Below, in pieces: positions 24,341-35,660 of a stretch of 64,000 nt of DNA. Origin of the DNA: Endomychus coccineus (lineage: Eukaryota; Arthropoda; Insecta; Coleoptera; Endomychidae); the NCBI GenBank assembly GCA_958510875.1, contig OY294067.1:106312010-106376009 (forward strand), read 5' to 3'. The notes below the pieces were generated by a model. The model saw only the letters and a list, made by a program, of their open reading frames with translations, was not told the origin of the DNA and searched no databases. A program made the position numbers and the translations under genes. Position 1 is the first letter of the stretch; each line of letters begins with the position of its first letter.

Positions 24341-24657
24341 TTAACATGATGGATGTTGTGAAACTCAATTATGAAATGATGAACGGATATTTCATAGATA
24401 CCAACCGAGTCAATAGTTACAAGAAGTAACGTTTGAATTGTCAAAAGTTGTTTGTAGGTGAAGTCCTCCGTCATCCGAAGAATGTTTGAAGCTTCTGAGA
24501 AGAATGAACAACCTAATATGGAATGGAATTGATTAAATGAATTAAATGTCTCATAAGTTGTGAACATTATTCCACTACTCATAATAATGAGTCCTTCTTC
24601 TTTAAAATGAAAAATATTCTTCGTTGTTGATAATTTATTTTGTTGAATGGTTCTCAT
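24286..24657 (-). other. Unassigned open frame, 123 codons
   Basis: A minus-strand open frame begins with ATG at 24657 and overlaps PLE terminal sequence at its end. The middle (LTIQTLLLVTIDSVGIYEI) resembles no family I recognise, and the base composition matches the neighbours. It could be chance or a PLE-internal relic; coding is doubtful. Confidence 0.2.
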
Positions 24658-24935
24658 TAATAGCTTTTGATCTTCGTTTGGGACACTACTTTGGCTTTGT
24701 TAGGCTGCGTTGGGCTGTTGTGTAATAAAGTTTGTCTCGTTGATGATAATTTAATTTTAGTTCCAAGAGTTATTGATAATAATGTTATTGTTTATAATTT
24801 GGTTGATATAATAGTTAAATAAATAATTGTCTTAGTTACAAAAACGATAGTACAATGGCTTACTAAGATAGTAAATATAAAACAATAGATCAGAAGTAAA
24901 GTATAGTATAAAGTCATAGATAAGATAACAACCAT

Positions 24936-25190
24936 GTGAGTTCACAGTGTGAACCCTTTTATACCTTTGATAAAATTTGTGATTTCGACAATTCCGAGAT
25001 TTACAAAACCAATTGTGAGACACGTTCAAAATGCTATGTGGACCAAGCTACTAGAAATATTCTAATTCAGAATAAAGAATATTTTGCCTATATAAAAAAA
25101 ACAGCGCTAGCCGAACACATTTTAAATACCGGCCACATCATTTGTCAATTAAGTTTATCACTTTTAAAATACAGTGCGGACAAATAGTAT
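24936..25190 (+). pseudogene. Penelope-like GIY-YIG endonuclease remnant (type b)
   Basis: An 83-codon open frame holds EIYKTNCETRSKCYVDQATR then NILIQNKEYFAYIKKTALAE and HILNTGH. This is the GIY-YIG nuclease core of a PLE: IYK for the first strand, spaced cysteines, CYVDQATR in the position of YIGQTR, and a late EHIL histidine. The glycine of the IGQT segment is replaced by aspartate and the usual arginine after NIL is glutamine, so it is probably inactive. A type b 3' tail follows directly. Confidence 0.8.
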
Positions 25191-25500
25191 TTAAACAAGC
25201 ACATTTGGATTTTTAGTTTGGTTTCCCTGATGATGGCTACTTGGTAGCTGAAAGATCCTCAGAACAGTACAGTATTTCTAGTGGATAACCCGATTGTTCC
25301 TCATTTAGTTTTATAGTGTTCCCACAGTATGAAGTATTTTATAGTTTATTAGAGTAAACATAGTTTATTCTGAAGACGGCTAGTTTGTAGCTGACAGGTC
25401 CTTATTACTTTAATAGTATTTTTAGTGGGTAACGGTGATTTTTCCTTATTCATAGTGTTATAGTGTATCCGCAGTGTGAACTCTTTTAGTGTATTAATAG
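25190..25500 (+). repeat. PLE type b 3' terminal signatures, two direct copies
   Basis: The phrase GATGATGGCTACTTGGTAGC at 25229 and a diverged second copy from 25373 (GAAGACGGCTAGTTTGTAGC) each lead into TAACAGTATTTTTAGTGG-type words and then a TATAGTGTT-rich end. They are tandem terminal segments of the same family as 6970-7035. Confidence 0.75.
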
Positions 25501-26860
25501 TGCCATGATCATATTTCACATAATTCTGTACCAGGTGACGGTAGTTATTTTATTCATCACCCTCTACTCTTCACCATATTCATGTATTCATTGAGGCCCT
25601 GGTTATTTGATGAATTATTGATTGTCGTTCGAAAATTAAGCTGTGAGTTGGGAGCCGTGTAATTTATATTCTGAAAGTGAACAGCTATTTGAAAAACTTC
25701 AGAAGATAATGGTAATCTGCTCCAGTTTTGTATAACCTGCATAATCTTTATGGCCAAGCCTAATCAACAATTTCCGTTGGGATTTGATAAAAGCCGCTAT
25801 TTCACGCATGACCAAATTATTTGTCTGTCCCTTGATTAGTTCAAAGTTTGCTCTACTGCACCTTCTCGTCCTTGCTGAGCCGCAGAAATCATTTCAACCC
25901 AGAATCACTTTATGTGTTTTCCAAACGATCCAGATTTCGCGATTCCGTTTAAGGATGTCTTAAATACGTAGCTTTATAAATTAGATTCATTTCGGAGAGC
26001 GTTATTTCCGGCGCCCGCTTTCAATAGCAACGCCGCCGCTCTTGTCAACTAGCTACTTTACTGTTCGATTTGAATCTTATTCTAAAAGTCGATGATATTC
26101 CTGACCCAGTTACGGATCATTTAGTTCAATTCTCTTATGTGTTTTGTCCATCCAATAAGTTTAAAATTAAAATTGGATTCACAGATATGAATTAGATTAA
26201 ATATTAAATCTCTCTGGTAATGACTTTTTTACCAAGAATTATTGAAAATGCTAATACACAGAAAAGTACAAAACAGAACTTCCATAGTTTATACTCACAG
26301 CATAAATACATCTGCCTTTATAGCATTTATAAAGTATAATAAGTAAAACGCTCGGATTACATAATTATCCAAGTTTTCCGACTCTCTAGCCTCCATCCGT
26401 CACAATGAAATGTAAACAAAGTATTAAAATTCGAGTGCACTCATTATAGGAGTGTTATAAAAATCAAGTACATGAATATAAATGTTTATATCTATTGTTA
26501 TTATTTATTCATTTGTAAGGGTCCAAATTACTCTTACTTGTGGATAAACTATAAGTTCCATTTTATCGCTTGGTTGCCGACAGCTACAGTGAAAACGGTC
26601 GTGAGTTATATTTTAGATGTTAAAATTTGGGCACCAGAGTATTTTAACCAACCAATAAATTATGTTACTGAAGTAGGGGATTCAAACACTCAAAAGTCCC
26701 CAGGTTATATTAGTCTGAAAGTTTACAAAAAAAAAATAAAAGACCTGTACCCAGAATGATTGAAATTTACTGGTAATTGAAATAATATTGTTGTTATAAT
26801 TTATAACAGAACTTAATATTAATGAGTTATGAAGTGCATGAATTGAAGTATGAATGAAGT
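25500..26860. other. No gene recognised
   Basis: Contains a minus open frame at 25557-25757 and a plus one at 26472-26759, neither with family features. A GC-richer patch at 25980-26050 is unexplained. Confidence 0.35.
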
Positions 26861-26861
26861 T

Positions 26862-27025
26862 ACATTTCTTAAGTCACAGTGAACAACAGTTAAATTTACA
26901 TATCTATAAATACTCAAATGATTACTTCAAACGTTACATAAAAGTTAAATTTCTTAAATCACAGTGAACAACCGTTAAATTTACATATATATAAATACTA
27001 AAATGATTGTTTCGAACGTTACATA
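26862..27025. repeat. Tandem duplication, two copies of about 80 bp
   Basis: The block containing CAGTGAACAACAGTTAAATT and ending CGTTACATAA occurs twice in a row (26862-26942, 26946-27025) with a few differences. Confidence 0.85.
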
Positions 27026-27190
27026 ACCAAAAGTTGGGTAGCCTAACCTGGTAACTGCTGGGTAAGATGTTATACCTGCTCCATTATGGATTGGTACTTC
27101 CTACTTGATGTATGGATCCCTGCCACAATTCAGTTTCCACGATTGTACATCACAAGTCAATTAGCAACTTTTAAATCAGATTTTCCACAT

Positions 27191-27254
27191 CAGATTCAAG
27201 CCAACCTCAGAACTTCGTACATTTGTACGAAGTTCTGAGGTTGGCTTGAATCTG
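27191..27254. repeat. Perfect palindrome, 31-bp arms, 2-base loop
   Basis: The left arm (27191-27221, starting CAGATTCAAGCCAACCTCAG) and the right arm (27224-27254) are exact reverse complements over 31 bases, separated by TT. No mismatch is present, unlike every other inverted repeat in the window. Confidence 0.97.
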
Positions 27255-28689
27255 CACAACATAAAAGGAAACCCTGAAATCACGAAATGTTCAAACCTAT
27301 TGGCCTCAGAAGACAGACATGAACAGAATACATAACGATTGTTGAACAAAATTAGGACTAACCTATGTCCTGTCAGATATCACCTGGGAAGGCAAATTAA
27401 TTCTTGAAGTTAGTGAATAAATCAAATGGAATTACAAAGATATTTACCTCTATCACGATAGGGTTTTTTATCCTTTCAATAAAACAACTTTACTTCTGTC
27501 CAAAACCAGTCACGTTGAAACTAAGTTTTAATCCCCTAAGGTGCATCTATTACACAAATCTTTCCAATTAATCCACTCCAAATTGGTAATCGATGCCTTT
27601 GCTTTCAACGGAAGAATATTCCCATAATTTGGTTTCAAACACAAATTTGGTATCACCTCCCTGTTGAAATAACTTAGAAACACAACCTTCCACTTGGATG
27701 ATTTGACAAAAAGTACGCCATTTCCTCGGCCATTTTCCGGTGTTTCGATGTCTCACAGGACGACCTCGAAATAGAAGCGGTAACTACAGAATTCGTCACT
27801 GAATAACCATGACTCGGAGAATATACGGTCCAGCATAGCTGACGTCACAGGAGTTAACAGCGGCCATTTCTAACCCGTTAAGAGAAATTTACACGTTACA
27901 CATTAATAAGTAATATTTTAATATTTTTAGAATAGAAAAATTTTTAATAATTTGATTTCACCATGTTTTGAAAGAAAATAAGAATTTAGTCGAAAACATA
28001 TTAAATTAACATCAAACAAATAACTTTAAACATCAGAAGAATATATATACTGATCTACAATCAGGTTTATGGTATATTTTTGAAATTGTTGAAAATAGTA
28101 ATTCCAAATGTAGTGTTCTCAGACAGGATCGCCAAATTCTGTTTTTCAAAATTCTTAGATTAGTCATTTTTATCCAACCTCATTTTCTGCGATATAATAT
28201 TTTTATTCAATATGTAACGTTATATACGTTATTATGTCTCATTGCTTATGTATAATCTTAATAATGGTTTCCGTTCGAATTATAGATAATAAAATTTAGA
28301 AAGAAATGATCGCCGAAATCTTTGTTTCAACAACGCGAATCGATTATTTTACTTGCGCGAAAACTCGAGAGAGGTCTCGAGACACGCGATGAGAGACTAG
28401 AAAACGGAAATCGATAGGAATCATCTTGGTGTGAATTATTATTGTTTCTATTTATTTTATTGGTTATATTGAATGATTATTATTGACAGTGAACACGTAA
28501 TTTGATGTCTAATCGTATCTAAACCTAGTTGTAGATGTGCATATTCTCAGATCCATGATATTTTTCAATAATTATATGAATAACGACTCATCCACGTGTT
28601 CACACCAGATCACTTTTTCTTGCTCGGATCTGAATCAAATAATCATTCACTATGTTATTCCTCTTGTCTATATTGAGTATCTAATTTGT
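27255..28689. other. No gene recognised
   Basis: An open frame at 27568-27756 (minus) lies in a GC-richer patch (27550-27880) that also contains TGACGTCA; no family was recognised. The rest is AT-rich. Confidence 0.35.
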
Positions 28690-29239
28690 CAAGTTAGTTA
28701 GTCGAGTCAAATAGGTATTAAAACAGGCCGACTTACGAAAATCGAATTATATGGACCGATTTTGATGGAACAAAGTGCATTCGATTCGGGATGACGTCTA
28801 GAAAAAAGCTTACCGGTTAGTTTTCTGTGCAAATTTGTTATTTTTTTTTTAACGAAAAATTGACCAATTTTCTAGCTAATTATTGGTAAAATTTAGTCGG
28901 GGGATTTCGGGGTCGATTCTGAACTCAGATTGGCCAAAATCGAACTCCCCAGCTGGTAATTGGCCACTTTAATTGGACAAAGTGACCATTTTTTTAAATT
29001 TCATCAAAAATAGCCAGGAAAACTCACTCGGGGGTTTTTGGGGTCGCTGATTACGATTCTGAACTCAGATTGGCCAAAATCGATCTTCCCAGCTAGTAAT
29101 TGGCCAGTTTAATTGGACAAAATTGATAATTTTTTCTTAATTGCATCGCAAATAGACAGGAAAAATTACTCGTGGGTTTTCGGCGTCGCTGATTACGAAT
29201 ATGGGGTTTGATTGGCCAAAATTGATCTTTCCAGCTTCT
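28690..29239. repeat. Extra tandem-unit block at left outer edge of the foldback
   Basis: Begins AGTCGAGTCAAATAGGTATT and matches 29925-30440 in the same orientation, including core copies near 28905, 29035 and 29180. There is no matching block to the right of 33350. Confidence 0.8.
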
Positions 29240-30475
29240 TTATGGAGGAATATAATTATTGAACCAAATGTTAGAATTTAAGAAATTAATTTGTAAATGA
29301 AAACAATTTTGGTTAGAGAACACAAACAACTGATCATGAAAATTTGGTTATACCAACTAAAAGTTACTGCCCTTGAAACTTGGATGAGCTTGGAGGAAGT
29401 ATTCTGCCAGGAATTTCCCTCTACAACATGACCTGGGAGAAACGATGGAGCCGTCTCGATCGTTTAAACTCTGTTATATAAACAATACGTGCAATACCTT
29501 GGCCACAAGTTCGAGGAACTAATAACTAAATCAGCAGGAATAATCAATATAATCCCACAACTGATAATGCTGTCTTCTCAAATTGTATATTCAAACAACG
29601 TACGTAGTATAGTAGACTGAAATTGTGATCGTAGATTCTTAATGAACAATCTGTTCAACCAATATCAGATGATATACTAGATGATGCCATAAAACAGTAA
29701 ATGAGATTTTCGGCTTCATTTATTTATTTATACCCAGATCAATAATCATTCCATTATCTCACCAATCATTCCATTATCTCAACAAGACTAACTTAAGGAG
29801 ACATATACATTACAAATTTATATAAGAAAGATCGAAGAAGGGTGATATGGAATACTATGTAGCCACGTGGATAATTGCTAGGTTAAACAAGCCTTAGAGG
29901 ACGCTATAAACCATTCTGACTACTTAGTCGAGTCAAATAGGTATTTCATTACGAAAATCGAAAGATATGGACCGATTTTGGTGAAACAAAGTGCATTCGA
30001 TTCGGGATGACGTCAAGAAAAAAGCTTACCGGTTAGTTTTTTGTGCAAATTTGTTATTATTTTTTCAAATGAAAAATTGACCAATTTTCTAGGCTAATTA
30101 TTGGGAAAATTCAGTCGGGGGTTTTCAAGGTCGCTGATTACGATTCTGAACTCAGATTGGCCAAAATCGAACTCCCCAGCTGGTAATTGGCCACTTTAAT
30201 TGGACAAAGTGACCATTTTTTTTTAATTTCATCAAAAATAGCCAGGAAAAATCACTCGGGGGTTTTTGGGGTCGCTGATTACGATTCTGAACTCAGATTG
30301 GCCAGAATCGATCATCCCAGCTGGTAATTGGCCAGTTTAATTGGACAAAATTGATAATTTTATCTTAATTCCATCGCAAATAGACAGGGAAAATTACTCG
30401 GGGGTTTTCGGAGTAGCTGAGTACGATTCTGAAGTCAAATTGTCCAAAATGGAACTCCTCAGCTGATAATTGGCA
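29240..30475 (+). repeat. Left inverted arm of the foldback transposon
   Basis: Outer block 29240-29924 contains CACAACTGATAATGCTGTCT and GCCACGTGGATAATTGCTAG. The inner block has core copies at about 30110, 30255 and 30400. All are found in reverse complement at 31808-33350. Confidence 0.9.
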
Positions 30476-30673
30476 GGTTCAATTGGACAAAATTGACCAA
30501 TTTCCAAAATTTCATCAAAACTAACCAGAAATCCTCAGTTAGGAGTTGTAGAGGTTGTTGTTTTATGTCAAATGTTTAAAAATTTGTTGAAAGGGGGTCG
30601 TTACTAATTTAAATCATAAACAAAACCAAATTCTAATTTTTTAATTTGAAATAAATTCGTTGGTCATTCTACA

Positions 30674-31730
30674 TTGAGGGTTTCACGAGATCGATTCCTG
30701 GGTCATCGAGCCAATAAAAAATTATTCATAAAATTTTTGATGGAAAAATCACATGCAGCTAGGATTTCTTGTTATCAGTTTGATGGAGACGCAGATAGAC
30801 TCATTGTCCAGACAGCAATATTAAATGAACAATATCCTGATAAGAAAAGTGTAGTTGTAGCTGAAGATGTGGATATATTAATAATCCTCAATAGTTTAGC
30901 AACAAATGAGGCAGAATTGTTGTTGCTAAAACCTAAAAGTTCCAATGGGAAAACAGAAATGAAAATATTCTCCAACAAGAGTTTATTCAAACTGTCAAGA
31001 GCACTTGCTGTTTTTGCATGCGTATACAACATCCGCTTTTTTTAACAAAGGAAAAAAACTTCTGTTTTAGGAATTTCAAAGAAATTCGCAACTGCAAGAA
31101 TATGTACAAATTTTCAATTCCTATGTTCGAAAAGAGTCAGTGAATGATCTACCTGGAGGGTTGGAATGTTTATTTGCATTATACGGTCATGAAGATATGT
31201 ATTCAGAGTATTGGCAAAACTGAGGTATAAAAACTTCCAACAACAGCTGAATTCAAAAATGAGAACTTCAAAATCGAATTTGAAAAAGGTAAAAAAAAAC
31301 GCTAAAGAAGAAATTTATGGAACATTTGAAAAGAGTTTATTTTCAAGTTCAAAATTGGATTGGTGTATTAGTATTGAATCCAGAAGAGTGGGGATGGAAA
31401 AAAGTAGACGGAGTCTTACATCCTGTAAAATTGAACTTGGTTCCAGTTCCTGAAGAGCTTTTAAATACAGTATCATGCTCATGCAAAAAGGAATGCGCGT
31501 CAAGCAGATGTGGATGTCGCAAAAAAGATATGAAGTGTACTGTTGCTTGTGCAAATTGTATGGGAAATTGTAGTAACAATTTCAGTCTGATCAATCCAAT
31601 TTGACCTGGAGATGACAACGAAGACGATGACGATGATGAAGTAGATAATACCAATGAAGAAGAAGGCATTGAAAATATCCAAACACGCAATGACAATTAT
31701 TATGATTATGATAGTGACGATGAAGATTGA
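30674..31730 (+). pseudogene. Foldback-encoded PIN-like nuclease plus CXC-domain protein, frameshifted
   Basis: Four collinear coding blocks in two frames. Block 1 (30674-31045) has RVSRDRFLGHRANKKLFIKF, then DGDADRLIVQTAI and VVVAEDVDILIIL; these acidic clusters resemble the metal-binding segments of PIN/FEN-like nucleases. Block 2 (about 31130-31223) includes LECLFALYGHEDMY. Block 3 shifts frame at LAKLRYKNFQQQ (31211). Block 4 (31317-31604) has RVYFQVQNWIG, EEWGWKK, then a cysteine-rich segment CSCKKECASSRCGCRKKD, like a tesmin/TSO1 CXC DNA-binding domain. A TGA at 31602 is followed in frame by an acidic tail (DDNEDDDDDEVD) to a stop at 31730. I recall similar proteins as repeated, uncharacterised arthropod genes. 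The N-terminus appears missing and at least three breaks make this copy non-functional. No DDE or other standard transposase was seen. Confidence 0.75.
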
Positions 31731-31807
31731 TTTTACTTGTACTTACTGAAATATGCATTTTGTAAATAATATTCAATTGATTGAAAATATAGTAAATATG
31801 TATATGC

Positions 31808-33350
31808 TGCCAATTACCAGCTGAGGAGTTCAATTTTGGACAATTTGACTTCAGAATCGTACTCAGCGACTCCGAAAACCCCCGAGTAATTTTTCCTGTC
31901 TATTTGCGATGAAATTAAGATAAAATTATCAATTTTGTCCAATTAAACTGGCCAATTACCAGCTGGGAAGATAGATTTTGGCCAATCAAATCCCATATTC
32001 GTAATCAGCGACGCCAAAAACCCCCGAGTAATTTTTCCTGTTTATTTGCGATGAAATTAAGAAAAAATGATCAATTTTGTCCAATTAAACTGGCCAATTA
32101 CCAGCTGGGAAGATCGATATTTGGCCAATCTGAGTTCAGAATCGTAATCAGCGACCCCAAAAACCCCCGAGTGATTTTTCCTGGCTATTTTTGATGAAAT
32201 TTAAAAAAATGGTCACTTTGTCCAATTAAAGTGGCCAATTACCAGCTGGGGAGTTCGATTTTGGCCAATCTGAGTTCAGAATCGTAATCAGCGACCCCGA
32301 AAACCCCCGACTGAATTTTCCCAATAATTAGCCAGAAAATTGGTCAATTTTTCGTTTAAAAAAATAATAACAAATTTGCACAAAAAACTAACCGGTAAGC
32401 TTTTTTCTAGACGTCATTCCGAATCGAATGAACTTTGCTTCATCAAAATCGATCCATATCTTTCGATTTTCGTAATGAAATACCTATTTGACTCGACTAA
32501 GTAGTCAGAATGGTTTATAGCGTCCTCTAAGGCTTGTTTAACCTAGCAATTATCCACGTGGCTACATAGTATTCCATATCACCCTTCTTTGATCTTTCTT
32601 ATATAAATTTGTAATGTATATGTCCATAAGTTAGTCTTGGTGAGATAATGGAATGATTATTGATCTGGGTATAAATAAATAAATGAAGCCGAAAATCTCA
32701 TTTACTGTTTTATGGCATCACCTAGTATATCATCTGATATTGGTTGAACAGATTATTCATTAAGAATCTACGATCGCAATTTCAGTCTACTATACTACGT
32801 ACGCTATTATCTAATTGTTCTCTTGCAGATTTATAAATTAACTCACTCATTCACTTTAAGACTACCATTTTTTCAATATAATTTGTAGTATAAATTGTCA
32901 TAATTTCAAGGAGTAACTTATTATCCAAATATTCTTTCGGATTTTAATATTGTATTTCACTTCTCTTCAAGATTTCAATATCTTTAATAATTTTGAATAT
33001 ACAATTTGAGAAGATAGCATCATCAGTTGTGGGATTAAATTGATTATTCCTGCTGATTTAGTTATTAGTTCCTCGAACTTGTGGTCAAGGTATTGCACGT
33101 ATTGTTTATATAACAGGGTTTAAACGATCGAGACGGCTCCATCGTTTCTCCCAGGTCATGTTGTAGAAGGAAATTCCTGGCAGAATACTTCCTCCAAGCT
33201 CATCCAAGTTTCAAGGGCAGTAACTTTTAGTTGGTATAACCAAATTTTCATGATCAGTTGTTTGTGTTCTCTAACCAAAATTGTTTTCATTTACAAATCA
33301 ATTTCTTAAATTTGAACATTTGGTTCAATAATTATATTCCTTCATAAGAT
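31808..33350 (-). repeat. Right inverted arm of the foldback transposon
   Basis: Reverse-complement counterpart of the left arm. Core copies in reverse orientation lie at about 31848-31883, 31994-32028, 32131-32172 and 32271-32311 (spacing 130-146). The outer block 32498-33350 starts TAGTCAGAATGGTTTATAGC. It carries an AT-rich segment at about 32810-32990 absent from the left arm. Confidence 0.9.
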
Positions 33351-34344
33351 TGATAATTTCAATATAACTCATCGAATTATTCAGAATTCTAATTTGTTCC
33401 AATTTCAATTTTCCTCGTATTGAACTTTGTTAATTTATAAAATAAGTATGTTATAATTCAAACTAATTTTGCTCAAATTATAATTCCCTAGAGAATTAAA
33501 GCCAAATTGTTAAGTTGAAACTTGTCTTTATTTCTCTGATATAATCATCAATATTTATGCACCTCGTAGTGCTGGAAATTCTTTATTGAGGATTCTACTT
33601 TTTTTTTTGCTAAAGCAGTTGGCGCTCTCAATAATCCGATCAATTAAAAATCTAAGGATACGTATCACTACTAGCCCTGAGTGTAAAAGATCCTAGTGAG
33701 CTAGTTGGGATGATTAGACACGAAAGGTCACTTCAAAAACTTACATTGTTCCTCCGATTAGGTGGATTTTGTTTTCTGTCGCTTAAAAACTTGCATTTGA
33801 TCGAGATGTTGATAATTCGGTAATGTCCAATTCATCGACAATTAAACTTGGCACATCTATTGTTTCATTAGATAGTACTTTAGTACTTAAATCGGTTAGA
33901 CATTCTTATTTGTGGTTGTCTTTTTCCTTTCAATATTCAAAAAGTATTTTTCCTTGCACAGTACTTCTTTAAGTGTTTTCATACGCTGTCTCCAATACCT
34001 TCTATTTAATTTTCCAGTGATCAATTCTCATCTTTTTCATAACCTTTATTGAGTGAGTACCTAATCTAGACTCACATCCATCATACACACTGAAATACTT
34101 CTGGTAGTATTGATTGTCCAAATCTAGCTTGGGCTTAAGTCAGCCTCAGCACACCAAAAAATTAAAATTTTAGAGGTACCTCATTTTAGAACAACGGCAA
34201 TTCAAAAATCGTCATAATGTCATAACAAGATGGAATTACATTTCAATTATGGAAAATATCAATCTAGAATTGGAAACATTCATCAAAATAAAGCATCAAC
34301 AAAAATATCGATCTTCACTCAATCTCGTACATAGTCCAGACAAT
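33351..34344. other. No gene recognised
   Basis: AT-rich sequence without a motif-bearing reading frame or strong repeat. Confidence 0.45.
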
Positions 34345-35105
34345 AAACCGGGAAAAAGGCCATAATAAAAAAAAATAGTGTAAGCTGGAATTTCGAATTT
34401 TTTTTTTGCATTTTGTTCCTAATACCCCATAGATCATTCATGATTATCAAGACCGCGGGAGTCGACCTTTCTACCCCCTCAAAACGGGGTTTCAATCCCT
34501 CAGAGGAGCATTCTTATAAAAACAGTCCAAAATTAATGAATTAAGAGTCGAAAATGACCCCTAGTATGTTTTTTGAGTCGCTGAGACTACCTCCAGATGG
34601 GAAATTTGGAAAATTTATATATAATATATAATTCATAATGTTGTTGCAAAAATGACCTCTAGTAAGTTTTTGGGTCGCTGATCACGATTCCACTGTAATT
34701 TTTCCCAAAAAAGTCTCTCCAGATGGAAAATTCGGGGAATTTGAGATTTTCCTGAGACGGTTATGAATAATAAAGTATAATTTTGTTGCAAAAATGACCT
34801 CTAGTCATTTTTGCAACAAATTTATACTTTATCATCCATAACCGTCTCAGGAAAATCTCAATTTTCCCGAATTTTGCATCTGGAGAGTTTTTTTGAAAAA
34901 GTAACAGCGGAATCGTGATCAGCGACCTGAAAAACCCACTAGAGTCATTTTTGCAACAAAATTATACTTTATCATTCATAACCGTCTCAGAAAAATCTCA
35001 AATTTCCCGAATTTTCCATCTAGGGAGAGTTTTTTGGGGTATTAGGAACAAAATGCAAAAAAATTTTGAAATTCTAACTTACTATATTTTTTTTTCCGGT
35101 GTATT
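34345..35105. mobile_element. Foldback element (about 0.76 kb) with the shared core motif
   Basis: Near-symmetric palindrome centred at about 34806, where GCAAAAATGACCTCTAGTC meets its own reverse complement. Outer arms share GCATTTTGTTCCTAATACC (34411) and its inverse GGTATTAGGAACAAAATGC (35037). Core copies: TTTTTGGGTCGCTGATCACG at 34668 and GAATCGTGATCAGCGACC at 34911 (reverse), plus a variant GAGTCGCTGAGAC at 34575. Noncoding. Confidence 0.85.
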
Positions 35106-35375
35106 TTTGATGAAATTTATTTGATCAAATTATTATTTCCCCCCGTAAGTACTAAATCTAGGCACTTAAAGCTTGCTATGCATAAATGTCACTTTTAGTG
35201 TAAAAACTTACTGGAAGCAAAATCAAAGAGTAGATTCATCTAACAGGTAACTCAACAGCGTTTCTTTTCCCAATCCAATCCGATCCAAATGCTTGCGAAC
35301 AAGTTGGACATAATGTGGGCTCCGTCTCATCAACAAAAATCGAATGTTCTTCCAGATAACGCTCATGAACTTAGT

Positions 35376-35660
35376 GTGTGATTAGTGCCGATTCCATAGT
35401 TTAAGGGGTCGTTGAGATGTTTAGTATCACTACTGATACTGTTCAAGACCAATTTCAGCCCTGGGATACAAGAAGTGGGTTAGGAAGGTAGAAATAATAG
35501 AAAACGACTGAGATTAGTGTCAATGCAATTGTTTTCGGGGTAGCTCAACCCTAGAGGTACTAGGGGGATTGGGAATGTGGAGACATGTAAATAAATCAAA
35601 AACGACTGAGATTAGTGTTGATTACATAGTTTTCGTGGCCGCTGAGATGAATAGAGACCG
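35376..35660 (+). repeat. Three diverged tandem units with a core-motif variant
   Basis: The phrase GATTAGTGYYRATK followed by a G-rich stretch recurs near 35380, 35511 and 35612. The G-rich parts read AAGGGGTCGTTGAGATG, TTCGGGGTAGCTCAAC and TTCGTGGCCGCTGAGATG. Unit spacing is about 100-130 bases. Confidence 0.65.

Larger units (their letters stand above)
28690..33350. mobile_element. Large foldback transposon (about 4.7 kb) enclosing a PIN/CXC-type gene
   Basis: Inverted arms 29240-30475 and 31808-33350 surround a unique centre of about 1.3 kb. Each arm has an inner block of tandem units of about 143 bp (left 29925-30475, right 31808-32497) and an outer non-tandem block (left 29240-29924, right 32498-33350). 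An extra copy of the tandem block stands at 28690-29239 on the left only. Each unit carries the core GGGGTCGCTGATTACGATTC followed by TGAACTCAGATTGGCC. The right outer block is about 180 bases longer because of an AT-rich segment near 32810-32990. The plus-strand gene in the centre is described at 30674-31730. Confidence 0.85.

Noticed and set aside
31349..31833. Serine/histidine-rich minus-strand frames opposite the CXC block
   Set aside because: They are antisense by-products of the acidic tail and CXC coding on the plus strand.
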